A DNA stretch of 38,027 nucleotides from an uncultured Prevotellaceae bacterium (lineage in GTDB: Bacteria; Bacteroidota; Bacteroidia; Bacteroidales; Bacteroidaceae). The translations under genes were made by a program, and so were the position numbers. The notes under the pieces are model-generated. The model was not told where the DNA came from and did no database searches. It saw only the letters and a list, made by a program, of their open reading frames with translations. This document shows positions 18,441-27,722 of the stretch, piece after piece (the first letter of the stretch is position 1; each line of letters begins with the position of its first letter). The DNA is taken from NCBI GenBank assembly GCA_946185805.1, contig CAMHKU010000015.1, positions 1 through 38,027 on the forward strand, read 5' to 3'.

Positions 18441-18474
18441 TTTGCGGTTATTTTGCAAGAAATTGTTACCTTTG
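18441..18474 (+). promoter_or_regulatory. Bacteroidota-type promoter for the SusCD operon
   Basis: TTTG (18441-18444), 22-nt spacer, TACCTTTG (18467-18474). Confidence 0.65.
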
Positions 18475-18512
18475 CACTCTGTAAGTCAAAAAAACTATAA
18501 CTGCAATACACT

Positions 18513-21500
18513 ATGAGTATTCTCAAGCTACGTCTCTTGCTGGTGCTATGGTCAATGACAATGGTTTCTACCATGCTGGCTCAAGAGGCTGAAAGGATAA
18601 TAGGCGGCCTGGTGCTCGACACTAAGGGCGAGCCCGTGATTGGCGCCGTCGTGCGCGACCGCAGCAACAAAGCCAACGCACTGACCAACCACGAAGGACG
18701 GTTCACCATCAAGGCGGCGCACGAGCGCATCGTCCTCGACATCAGCTATATCGGCATGAAGCCCGCCACCTGGCGCGGCAAGTGGGACGACGAGGTCATC
18801 GTCATCATGGAAGACAACACGCAGCAGATTCAGGACGTGGTCATCACCGGCTACCAGCAGTTAGACCGCCGCAACCTCACCTCGTCGGTCACGTCGAAAG
18901 ACATGGAGGAGCTGGAGATTGCCGGCGTGGCCGACCTGTCGAAGATGCTCGAAGGCAAGATTCCCGACCTCATCTCGCTGTCGGCCTCGGGCGAGGTGAA
19001 CGCCACGAGCAAGATCCGCATCCGCGGCACGTCGACGCTCGTGGGCAACCGCGAGCCGCTGTGGGTGGTCGACGGCATCATACTGACAGACCCCGTGAAC
19101 CTGACCAGCGACGTGCTCAACGACCCTGACTACGTCAACCGCATCGGCAACGCCATCGCCGGCATCAACCCTAAGGACATCAAGCGTATCGACGTGCTCA
19201 AGGATGCCGCCGCCACAGCCCTCTACGGCACGCGCGCCGCCAACGGCGTCATCGTCGTCACCACGAAGAGCGGCCGCGAGGGCAAGCCCATCATCTCGTA
19301 CTCAGGACAGTTCACCGTGCGCAAGCGACCATACTATACCGACCAGAACATCAACCTGATGGACTCCCGCGAGCGCATCCAGTTCTCGCAGTATCTCGTT
19401 GACCAGCACTACATCTACCCCTCGGGCATGCCCAAGGTGGGCTATGAGCAGGCCCTGCAGCAACTCTACGCCGGCGTCTACAGCCAGCAGCAGTTTGAGC
19501 AGGAGGTGAGCCGCATGCAGACGATGAACACCGACTGGTTTGACATACTGACCCACAACAGCTTCTCGCACGACCACTCGGTGAGCATCTCCGGCGGCTC
19601 GGAGAGTGTGCGCTACTACACCTCGCTGGGCTATACCGACCAGGACGACGTCATCAACTCGACCACCAACCGCCGCTATACGGCCATGTCGAAGATCGAC
19701 ATGGACCTCTCGTCGAAGGTGAAGCTGCAGTTCAACCTCAACGGCTACATCAACAAGCGCCGCTACGCCCAGGATGCCAACAACCCCATCGACTATGCCT
19801 ATAACACCAGCCGCGCCATTGCCGCCTATAACGACGACGGCTCGTACCACAAATACCTGAAGGCCGGCTCGCCCACGGGATGGTATGGCTACAGCATCCT
19901 GCAGGAACTCGACAACTCGTCGATGCGCCAGAAGACCGACGCCGTGACGGCCACGCTCAACCTGCGCTACCAGCCTATGGAGAGCCTCTTCTTCAACGCC
20001 GTGGCGTCGGCCAACATCCAGAATGCCGACATCGAGAGCTGGTGGGGCGAGGATACGTTCTATGCCGCTAACCTCAGGCGCGGCGAACTCGACGACGAGC
20101 GCGACACCAACAGCGCCATGCCTTACGGCGGCGAGCTGGGCAAGCAGCAGAACAAGACCATCGGATGGACAACGCGCCTGCAGGGTAACTACAACAAGTA
20201 TTTCGGCGACTATAAGCACAACATCAACGTGGCATTAGGATTGGAGGCCAGCTCCACGGCCTACACCGGCAACCAGTTTACACAGCGCGGCTACTACGCC
20301 GACCGCGGACGCACATTCGCCTCGCAGATACCATCCACATTCACCGAATACTGGAACTGGGTGAGCAGCAACGTGCCCACCATCACCGACACGAAGTCGA
20401 ACCTGCTGTCGGCTTACGCCACCATCTCCTACAGCTACAAGAGCCTCTTTACCCTCAACGCCAACGGCCGCTACGACGGCTCCAACAAGTTTGGCAGCCG
20501 CTCCAACGAGAAGCTGCTGCCCATCTGGTCGGTATCGGGCAACGCCAATCTGCGCGACATCTTCAAGCTCGACCTCAAGTGGCTCAACACGCTGACGCTG
20601 AAAGCCAGCTACGGCGAACAGGGCAACATGCTCGACGACCAGACTTCGGAACTCGTCATACGCAAGGGCAACATGAATGCCTATTACAACGAGATGACCT
20701 CTACAGCCGCCTACTTTGCCAACCCCGACCTGAAGTGGGAGAAGACGCACTCCACCAACGTGGGCCTGGAAATGTCGTTCCTCAACAACCGCCTGCAGCT
20801 GGAGACCGAATACTTCCACAAGAAGACCACCGACGCCTTCCTGTCGAAGAAGATTGCCGACATCAACGGCTTTGAGTCTTACATCGTCAACAGCGGCACC
20901 ATCACCAACAGCGGTTTCAACTTCACCGTCACCGCCACGCCCGTGAAACTGCGAAACTTCTACTGGATATTCTCGGCCAACCTGTCGAAAATCTACAACG
21001 AGATCAAGACGGCCCCCGGTGCCGAGACCTACGAGCTGGACAACTTCCTCACAGGCTCGGCCGTCGTTGAGGGGCAGCCCATCGGCACGTTCTACAGCTA
21101 CCGCTTTGCAGGCCTCAGTCCTATTGACGGCGGACCCGTATTCGACGACTGGGAAGACCGCTACGTAGAGCTGGCCAATGCCGACAACTACACCACCTAT
21201 ACTCAGGTGCTCGTGCCCAGCGGCAAGCGCGAACCCGACATCACGGGCAGCATCAACAACACGTTTACCTATAAGCAGTGGCGACTGGGCATCACCTTAT
21301 TATATAATATGGGTGCCAAGACCCGACTCTTCCGTCTCTTCGACGGCGTGGGCAGCGGAAGCTACTCGTCGGAGATGAACGTCAGCCGCGACCTGATGGA
21401 CCGCTGGCAGAAACCCGGCGACGAGCTGCACACCAACATTCCAGCCATCATCGGACAGGGCAACCCGGCTTACTATTATTACAACGACCACTGGGCACGG

Positions 21501-21815
21501 GGCGGCGACAGCCAGATTACGTGGAAGGGGGCACACATTGCCGACAACGCCTGGCAGATGTACGACTACAGCGACGTCCGCGTGGTCAGCGCCAACTATC
21601 TGAAACTCTCTACCCTCTCGCTCACCTATGAGTTTACCCACAAGCAGCTGCAGCCCTTAGGCCTGGAGCGACTGGCACTCACGCTCAGCGGCTATAACCT
21701 GAAGACGTGGTGCAACAGCGCCCTCCGCGGACAGACGCCTACCCAGGGCGGATTCTCGCAGGTGCAGCTCAGCGACACGCCCAGCTATACCTTCGGCGTG
21801 ACCATTGACTTCTAA
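18513..21815 (+). CDS. SusC/RagA family TonB-linked outer membrane protein
   Basis: Carboxypeptidase-like N-domain (GEPVIGAVVRDRSNKANALTNHEGRFTI), plug domain (IRGTSTLVGNREPLWVVDGII, ATALYGTRAANGVIVVTTKSG), beta-barrel end. Confidence 0.97.
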   Translation: MSILKLRLLLVLWSMTMVSTMLAQEAERIIGGLVLDTKGEPVIGAVVRDRSNKANALTNHEGRFTIKAAHERIVLDISYIGMKPATWRGKWDDEVIVIMEDNTQQIQDVVITGYQQLDRRNLTSSVTSKDMEELEIAGVADLSKMLEGKIPDLISLSASGEVNATSKIRIRGTSTLVGNREPLWVVDGIILTDPVNLTSDVLNDPDYVNRIGNAIAGINPKDIKRIDVLKDAAATALYGTRAANGVIVVTTKSGREGKPIISYSGQFTVRKRPYYTDQNINLMDSRERIQFSQYLVDQHYIYPSGMPKVGYEQALQQLYAGVYSQQQFEQEVSRMQTMNTDWFDILTHNSFSHDHSVSISGGSESVRYYTSLGYTDQDDVINSTTNRRYTAMSKIDMDLSSKVKLQFNLNGYINKRRYAQDANNPIDYAYNTSRAIAAYNDDGSYHKYLKAGSPTGWYGYSILQELDNSSMRQKTDAVTATLNLRYQPMESLFFNAVASANIQNADIESWWGEDTFYAANLRRGELDDERDTNSAMPYGGELGKQQNKTIGWTTRLQGNYNKYFGDYKHNINVALGLEASSTAYTGNQFTQRGYYADRGRTFASQIPSTFTEYWNWVSSNVPTITDTKSNLLSAYATISYSYKSLFTLNANGRYDGSNKFGSRSNEKLLPIWSVSGNANLRDIFKLDLKWLNTLTLKASYGEQGNMLDDQTSELVIRKGNMNAYYNEMTSTAAYFANPDLKWEKTHSTNVGLEMSFLNNRLQLETEYFHKKTTDAFLSKKIADINGFESYIVNSGTITNSGFNFTVTATPVKLRNFYWIFSANLSKIYNEIKTAPGAETYELDNFLTGSAVVEGQPIGTFYSYRFAGLSPIDGGPVFDDWEDRYVELANADNYTTYTQVLVPSGKREPDITGSINNTFTYKQWRLGITLLYNMGAKTRLFRLFDGVGSGSYSSEMNVSRDLMDRWQKPGDELHTNIPAIIGQGNPAYYYYNDHWARGGDSQITWKGAHIADNAWQMYDYSDVRVVSANYLKLSTLSLTYEFTHKQLQPLGLERLALTLSGYNLKTWCNSALRGQTPTQGGFSQVQLSDTPSYTFGVTIDF

Positions 21816-21955
21816 AGATTGGAGAATTGAGAATTGAAGATTGGAGATTGGAGATTGAAGATTGGAGATTGAAGATTGGAGATTGAAGATTGAAGATTGG
21901 TAGATTGCGAATTATGAATTGTGAATTGTGAATTATGAATTATAAATTAAACTTC
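21816..21955 (+). repeat. GATTGAA/GATTGGA and GAATTGT/GAATTAT heptamer arrays between susC and susD homologues
   Basis: agattggagattgaagattggagattgaag... then gaattatgaattgtgaattgtgaattatgaattat; the susD ATG lies inside. Confidence 0.95.
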
Positions 21956-23554
21956 CGTTGGCTGTGCTGCGGCGTTGCCGCAGCCCTCACTGCCGCCCTG
22001 TCCTCCTGCTCAAGCTTCCTTGAGGAGTACTCCCAGGACACCGACTACGTGCGCTCGTGGAAAGACCTCGACGAGCTGCTCATCGGCGACACTTACTGGC
22101 CCGTCAAAGGCAAGCAGCACTTTAACTCGCAGTCGAACCTCGGCATGTTTATTCACCTCTTAGCCGACGAGCTGGAGGAACAGAACACCAGCTACGCCGG
22201 CGGCTACGGCATGTATGACGACCACCAGCGGCTCTTCGGATACCTTACCTGGCAGCAGCGCGTAGGCCAGAACGAGACCTATTCGGGATTCTACCCCGAG
22301 AACGCTTTCTGGACGCAGGTCTACCGCAAGATTAATATCGCCAACAATATCCTGAACTGCCTCAACGACGTGGCACGCAGCAGCGACGCCGAGCGCGAAG
22401 GTACGGCCAAGGTGGAGGGCGAGACACGCTTCCTCAGGGCCTACTATTACCTGACGCTGGTGAGCCTCTACGGCCAGCCCTACGAGCCGCAGACGGCCAC
22501 CCAGCAGCTGGGCGTGCCGCTGAAGACCGACCCCGAGGTGGAGGACGTCAAATGGCAGCGTAACACCGTGGCCGAGACCTTCAGCCTCATAGAGAGCGAC
22601 CTGCTGCAGGCCGAGCAGGCCTTCAACGGCGTAACGAAAGAGAAAAAGAGCATCTACCGCGCCGACCAGACGGCCGTGCGCCTGCTGCTGAGCCGTGTCT
22701 ACCTCTACATGCAGCAGTGGCAGAAGGCAGCGCAGTATGCCCAGCTGGTAATCGACGACCACGGCCAGCTCTGCGACCTGCGCTCATACAGCGGCCCCAT
22801 GATGATGAAGACCAACCCCGAGAACATCTTCACCATGGGCGGCGACGACCTGCCGGCCATGCTGAGCTACCAGGCTCAGGGCCTGCGCATCAGCAATTCG
22901 CAATACAACAGCTACGACAGCAACGACCTGCGCCGCCGGCGCTGGATATGGAAGAGCGGCTCGTTCCAGGGTATCACCATGCAGGAAGATGCCCACGAGA
23001 ACTTCACCGCACCCCTCGACACCGCCGCCGCCACCTATTATTATTATGGCTATACGGACTACCAGATGGATAAGGAATTCCCCATCTCGTCGCTCTTCTG
23101 GCTGCGCTCGGCCGAGGCCTACCTCAATCTGGCTGAGGCAGAGGTATATCAGGGCCACGAAGAGGCCGCCCGCCAGGCGGTGAACACGCTGCGCCGCTAC
23201 CGTTTCCCCGCAACGGCGGCCAATGTGGAGCTGTCGGCAACGGGCAGCCAGCTCGTCAGCGACATACGCCAGGAGCGCCGCCGCGAGTTTATCCTGCAGG
23301 GACAGCGGTGGTTCGACCTGCGGCGTTACCGCGTCTGCACCGTACAGCCGGAGAAGATTCAGATAGTGCATAACTACACTTACTACGAAGACCGCGGCAC
23401 CACGAAGCCGCTGGAGACCCACCGTTTCGTGCTCACCGCCGACGACCCCTCATGGACTCAGCCCATTCCCCAGGAGGTGCTCGACTTCAACACCGGCATG
23501 CCCGGCAACGGCAACCTATGGCGCGAATACACCGTCGTCCCCACCGAGTATTAA
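21935..23554 (+). CDS. RagB/SusD family outer membrane lipoprotein
   Basis: Lipobox ALSSCSS, ETRFLRAYYYLTLVSLYGQPY, IRQERRREFILQGQRWFDLRRYR. Confidence 0.96.
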   Translation: MNYKLNFRWLCCGVAAALTAALSSCSSFLEEYSQDTDYVRSWKDLDELLIGDTYWPVKGKQHFNSQSNLGMFIHLLADELEEQNTSYAGGYGMYDDHQRLFGYLTWQQRVGQNETYSGFYPENAFWTQVYRKINIANNILNCLNDVARSSDAEREGTAKVEGETRFLRAYYYLTLVSLYGQPYEPQTATQQLGVPLKTDPEVEDVKWQRNTVAETFSLIESDLLQAEQAFNGVTKEKKSIYRADQTAVRLLLSRVYLYMQQWQKAAQYAQLVIDDHGQLCDLRSYSGPMMMKTNPENIFTMGGDDLPAMLSYQAQGLRISNSQYNSYDSNDLRRRRWIWKSGSFQGITMQEDAHENFTAPLDTAAATYYYYGYTDYQMDKEFPISSLFWLRSAEAYLNLAEAEVYQGHEEAARQAVNTLRRYRFPATAANVELSATGSQLVSDIRQERRREFILQGQRWFDLRRYRVCTVQPEKIQIVHNYTYYEDRGTTKPLETHRFVLTADDPSWTQPIPQEVLDFNTGMPGNGNLWREYTVVPTEY

Positions 23555-23603
23555 GCCCTGCCCCAAGCAGTACGGATATAGACTAATCCCACCCCCCAGC
23601 AAC

Positions 23604-24620
23604 ATGAAAAAATACATATCCTCCCTCTCTGCCGCCAGTCGGCTACCGTCCCCCTCGTCCGCCAGTCGGCTACCGTCCCCCTCGTCCGCCAGTCGGCTCT
23701 CCTCCCTCCCTGCCTTGGGTCGGCTGTGCTGCGGCGTTGCCGCAGCCCTCGCCCTGCTAACGGCCCTCGCCGCCTGCTCCGGTGAAGACGCTCTGGAGCC
23801 TTCCTTCAACAACCCCTCGCTCAACTTCCAGCCCGCCGCCGACAACCAAAGCGCCGAGGCCCAGCTGCGCCGCCAGTTCCAAAGCGAGACGGGCACCTAC
23901 CTGCTGTTCAACGACACCATACAGCACCAGTTCTTAGGCAACGACATCAACGGCCAGCCCCGCTACTTCACCGAGACGGTAGACCTCACCTACGCCGTAG
24001 GGCAGTCGGCCAGCGTGCAGATGCTCTACAGCTACACCTACCTGCAGACCATGGAGCAGAAGCAGCAGATGACAGACTTCCTGCGGCAGTATATCCTGCC
24101 CCACCTGACCCAGAGCCTCAAGCCCTACAGCTGGTTCGTCTGCAACGTCATTACCAGTCGCCCCAACAGCTACACCGCACCCTCGCGCCCCTATGCCGCC
24201 AGCAACCAGCGCTGTGTGGCCATTGCCGCCAACTACCTGATACAGCGCGAACGCACCGACCAGCAGAAGCAGCAGTATGCACAGCGCATACTCAACGCCA
24301 TCGTAGGACAGCTGGCCGTCAACCAGAGTGCGGCCTTCAGCGAGTTCTACAAGTTCAGCGCCGACTACTACAGCAGCGACTACTCGCGACACGGATATAC
24401 CGGCACGCCCTCCACACCGGAGCTCTACAAATTGGGATTCCTCGGCTCTACAGCCATCTCGTCGTTCCCCTCGATGACCACCGACCTGAGCACCTATGCC
24501 CTGCTGGTGATACAGTACACTGACGAGCAACTGGCCAGCCAATATGCCAACTACCCCTTGGTGCTGCAGAAGGCTGCCATCGTGCGCCGCGTCCTCATCA
24601 GCTTAGGCTACGTGTTTTGA
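23604..24620 (+). CDS. SusCD-associated lipoprotein of unknown function
   Basis: Lipobox LAACSG after an unusual repeat-rich n-region; follows the susD homologue; no HExxH motif seen. Confidence 0.75.
   Translation: MKKYISSLSAASRLPSPSSASRLPSPSSASRLSSLPALGRLCCGVAAALALLTALAACSGEDALEPSFNNPSLNFQPAADNQSAEAQLRRQFQSETGTYLLFNDTIQHQFLGNDINGQPRYFTETVDLTYAVGQSASVQMLYSYTYLQTMEQKQQMTDFLRQYILPHLTQSLKPYSWFVCNVITSRPNSYTAPSRPYAASNQRCVAIAANYLIQRERTDQQKQQYAQRILNAIVGQLAVNQSAAFSEFYKFSADYYSSDYSRHGYTGTPSTPELYKLGFLGSTAISSFPSMTTDLSTYALLVIQYTDEQLASQYANYPLVLQKAAIVRRVLISLGYVF
23634..23698 (+). repeat. 27-bp tandem repeat GCCAGTCGGCTACCGTCCCCCTCGTCC x2.4 in the signal-peptide n-region
   Basis: Units start at 23634, 23661 and 23688; encode ASRLPSPSS. 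Confidence 0.95.
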
Positions 24621-24654
24621 TTGAAAATTGAAGATTGAAGATTGAAGATTGAAG
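24621..24654 (+). repeat. (GATTGAA)n heptamer array between genes
   Basis: ttgaaaattgaagattgaagattgaagattgaag. Confidence 0.95.
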
Positions 24655-25431
24655 ATGAAAACTAAGACATATCGCTCATTGACGCAATGGATAGCGGCAC
24701 TATTCACTATTCACTATTCACTATTCACTATCGTAGCGCTTTCAAGCGTAGCGCTGACAAGCGCAGCGTTCTGCTCCTGCTCTTCTTCCGACGACGACCA
24801 GCCGGGCAAAGTGCCCGCTGCCGGCAAGGGCACCTTTACCGACCCCCGCGACGGCCAGCAATATGGCTATGCCACCTACGGCGGCCAGGACTGGATGACC
24901 GAGAACTACCGCTACGACATCAGCGACGATGTGAACAGCACCATCTATATTGATGCCGACGAGAACGGCAGCACCAATGCCGGCACCAACTACGGCAGCA
25001 CCCGCAACCTGGCCCGCTTCGGGCGCCTCTACACCTTGGCGGGGGCTAAGAGTGCCTGCCCCGACGGGTGGCGCCTGCCCACCGACGACGACTGGCAGCG
25101 CTTGGAACAGGCACTCGGCATGAGCGCCGACGACGCCGCCAGCGAAGGCTGGCGCGGACATATCAGCCGCTCGATGATTACCGCCTACAACGACAGCACC
25201 GACCTGAGCCTGCGACTCGGCGGCTACTTCTTCCTACACGACGGCGTGGCCGGCAGCTGGCTCTTCATGGGCACCTACGGCTACTACTGGACGGCGACGG
25301 CCGACACGTCGAAAGTGGGCGAGTTTTACTATGTGCGCAAGCTGACCTACAACCGCTCCGAGGTGTGCCGCCTCAGCATGGAGCCAACCAGTTACAAACT
25401 CAGTGTACGCTACGTCCGCGATGCCCGGTAG
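24655..25431 (+). CDS. Lipoprotein with FISUMP (Fibrobacter succinogenes major paralogous) domain
   Basis: DGQQYGYATYGGQDWMTENYRYDI, GRLYTLAGAKSACPDGWRLPTDDDWQRLEQ, GYYWTATA, SVRYVRDA. Confidence 0.88.
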   Translation: MKTKTYRSLTQWIAALFTIHYSLFTIVALSSVALTSAAFCSCSSSDDDQPGKVPAAGKGTFTDPRDGQQYGYATYGGQDWMTENYRYDISDDVNSTIYIDADENGSTNAGTNYGSTRNLARFGRLYTLAGAKSACPDGWRLPTDDDWQRLEQALGMSADDAASEGWRGHISRSMITAYNDSTDLSLRLGGYFFLHDGVAGSWLFMGTYGYYWTATADTSKVGEFYYVRKLTYNRSEVCRLSMEPTSYKLSVRYVRDAR

Positions 25432-27664
25432 ACTGTTTGCACTATTCATAGCACTGTCAATGCTGCTGCCCCTGCCGCTGAAAGCCGAGGAGCAGCAGGC
25501 CGATGATTTCGTGCGGGCCTACCTGCTCACCATAGGGCCCGGCGAAGAGGCGTACTCGCTCTATGGGCATACTGCCATCCGCCTGGAGTGCCCCACCAAG
25601 GATTTAGACTATTGTTTCACCTTCGAAATGGCACTGACGGCGGAAGAGATGTTCAAGTTCTTTGTCTCCACAGCCAAGGCGGGCTTCATGGTCGCTGCCA
25701 CACCGTTATTCCTAAGCAATTATCAGCATGAGGGCCGTAGCGTCACAGAGCAACAGCTTAACCTGACGCCCAAGGAAGAGCAACAGCTCTGGCGCCTACT
25801 CGACGAGGAGATTGCGGCCGGCGCGCACTGGGACTACAGTTTCCTGACCACTAACTGCTCGTCGATGTGTGTGTGGATCATAGAACGGGCACTGCGCAGC
25901 GAAGGCGAGCAAATAGCCTACGGCGAGCTGCCGTCAGCCGTCAACGGCACCTATGGCGACTTGCTCGACCACATTGCTGCCGATGCGCCATGGCATCGCC
26001 TCTTCTGGTACCTACGTATGGGCACCAAAAGCAGCGAGCGCGGTGCCATCGCCGACAAGCTGGCGCCTGCCCTGCTCGCGGAGGCGTGGGACAAAGCCGC
26101 CATCGTCAACAGCGCAGGCCATCGCCGCCCGGTGTTCGCAAAACCTCAGCGACAGCTGGCCCCCCAGACGCTGACGCCAACCGCCTGCTGGCTGACGCCA
26201 ACAGTAGCCCTGCTATTAATCATTATAACAATAACTATACTAACAATTATTATTAAAAAGCGAAAGACAATGAAGAAAATCTTTACTTCCCTGCGCAGCA
26301 AGCGCCTTCTGCTCTCTGCTGCTGTTACGATGCTCTCCGCCGCCAGTGCTTTGGCCGGCGGCACCGACTGGTATGCTTACAAGATTCAGGCCAGCGCCTA
26401 TCCTACGGGTGCCGGCGTGGTGTATGTCAACACCGAAGCCGTTAGCGAGGAAGACATCAAGTGGGCCGAGAGCGCCGAGTATGAATACACTACAAGCAGT
26501 TCTTTTGGCTACGGCTATGCCAAGGCTAACGAGGGCTGGACGCTCCTGGGCTTCACCAAAGACACGCTCGATGCCGACGGTGTGCTGCAGCCGGTCAACG
26601 AGGTGGCCTACACCATCAGCGACGAGACAGGCTACGCCTCGCTGACATTCGACAACGGCGTTACCAGCAAGCACTTCAATCCCGAGACCGGTGCCGAAGA
26701 GAGTGACGACTCCATGACCGTGGCCGCCCTGATGCCCCTCGACCCCAACAACGGTTTCCGTGCGCTCTTTACCCGCGTGGCTGCCAAAGTGAATCCTATG
26801 CAGACGGCTATGGGTACCGTGGAGGTGGACAAGCTGCTGAACAACATCGGTGACCGCGTGACGCTCACCGCCACCGCCAGCAACGAATTCTGCACTTTCC
26901 AGAACTGGACGCTTAACGACGAGGTGGTGTCTACAGAGCCTACGCTGACCGTCGACGTGAAAGAGGCTGCCACTTACGTGGCCAACTTCACCGACTCGCG
27001 CTCGGTGACCCTCCACTTCCCCGCCGAGGGTGGCTACCTGCCGTTCTATAGCAACTACAGCTATGACCTGCACTATCTGTTAGACAGCTACAGCCCATAC
27101 TTATATTACTCATACGAGAACGACCAGCTTGTAGACTCGCTCAATGAGACTGGCATGCGTGTGAGCCACCTTAATCTGAGCCCCTCCGGATATATGTATG
27201 GTGGTAAGAAAGGTGCGCTGCTCTACGGTCAGGGCGACATCACCATCTCACCCACCGACGGCGACGAGGCTGACGGCGACGAGTCTTACTCCTGCGGACT
27301 CTTCCGCTGGAGCGGCGACAACGGTGTTGACGTGGCTACACTGGAGCAGGGCGTTGACTCGCTCGACCTGAAGTATTTCTACTATACCTTCAACCAGGAG
27401 AAGATGGTGTTCAACCGCATCACCAGCGGCACCATTGCCCCGAAGAGCATCTACATGCGCCTGTTTGGCAGCATGGTGGCTCCGGGCTTGGAGGCTCCTG
27501 AGGTGATCTACTTTGATGCCGACGGCTTTACAACGGGCATCAGCAGTGTGGTCAGCCGCCAGCAGACCAACGGCAAGACCTACGACCTGCAGGGGCGCCC
27601 CGTAAGCACAGTCAACCGCCAAGGCATCTTTATTACCGACGGGAAGAAGGTGATAAAAAAGTAA
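25421..27664 (+). CDS. In-frame fusion: DUF4105 exported protein, TM segment, internal signal peptide, second exported repeat protein
   Basis: YLLTIGPGEEAYSLYGHTAIRLE and NYQHEGR typical of DUF4105; LLLIIITITILTIIIKKRKT followed by MKKIFTSLRSKRLLLSAAVTMLSAASALAGG; C-terminus YDLQGRPVSTVNRQGIFITDGKKVIKK. Confidence 0.8.
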   Translation: MPGRLFALFIALSMLLPLPLKAEEQQADDFVRAYLLTIGPGEEAYSLYGHTAIRLECPTKDLDYCFTFEMALTAEEMFKFFVSTAKAGFMVAATPLFLSNYQHEGRSVTEQQLNLTPKEEQQLWRLLDEEIAAGAHWDYSFLTTNCSSMCVWIIERALRSEGEQIAYGELPSAVNGTYGDLLDHIAADAPWHRLFWYLRMGTKSSERGAIADKLAPALLAEAWDKAAIVNSAGHRRPVFAKPQRQLAPQTLTPTACWLTPTVALLLIIITITILTIIIKKRKTMKKIFTSLRSKRLLLSAAVTMLSAASALAGGTDWYAYKIQASAYPTGAGVVYVNTEAVSEEDIKWAESAEYEYTTSSSFGYGYAKANEGWTLLGFTKDTLDADGVLQPVNEVAYTISDETGYASLTFDNGVTSKHFNPETGAEESDDSMTVAALMPLDPNNGFRALFTRVAAKVNPMQTAMGTVEVDKLLNNIGDRVTLTATASNEFCTFQNWTLNDEVVSTEPTLTVDVKEAATYVANFTDSRSVTLHFPAEGGYLPFYSNYSYDLHYLLDSYSPYLYYSYENDQLVDSLNETGMRVSHLNLSPSGYMYGGKKGALLYGQGDITISPTDGDEADGDESYSCGLFRWSGDNGVDVATLEQGVDSLDLKYFYYTFNQEKMVFNRITSGTIAPKSIYMRLFGSMVAPGLEAPEVIYFDADGFTTGISSVVSRQQTNGKTYDLQGRPVSTVNRQGIFITDGKKVIKK

Positions 27665-27722
27665 AAAAGTAAAAGATTAAAAAATAAAAAATAAAAAAAA
27701 TGTCAACTCGACAACTGAAAAG

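Noticed and set aside
19302-21815. Possible frameshifts or degeneration in the SusC gene
   Set aside because: Continuous 1100-aa ORF with intact plug and barrel motifs.
27655-27705. A-rich tract after the fusion ORF as a terminator or array
   Set aside because: Only poly-A-like sequence (aaaaaagtaaaaaagtaaaagatt); no stem and no regular unit on the coding strand.
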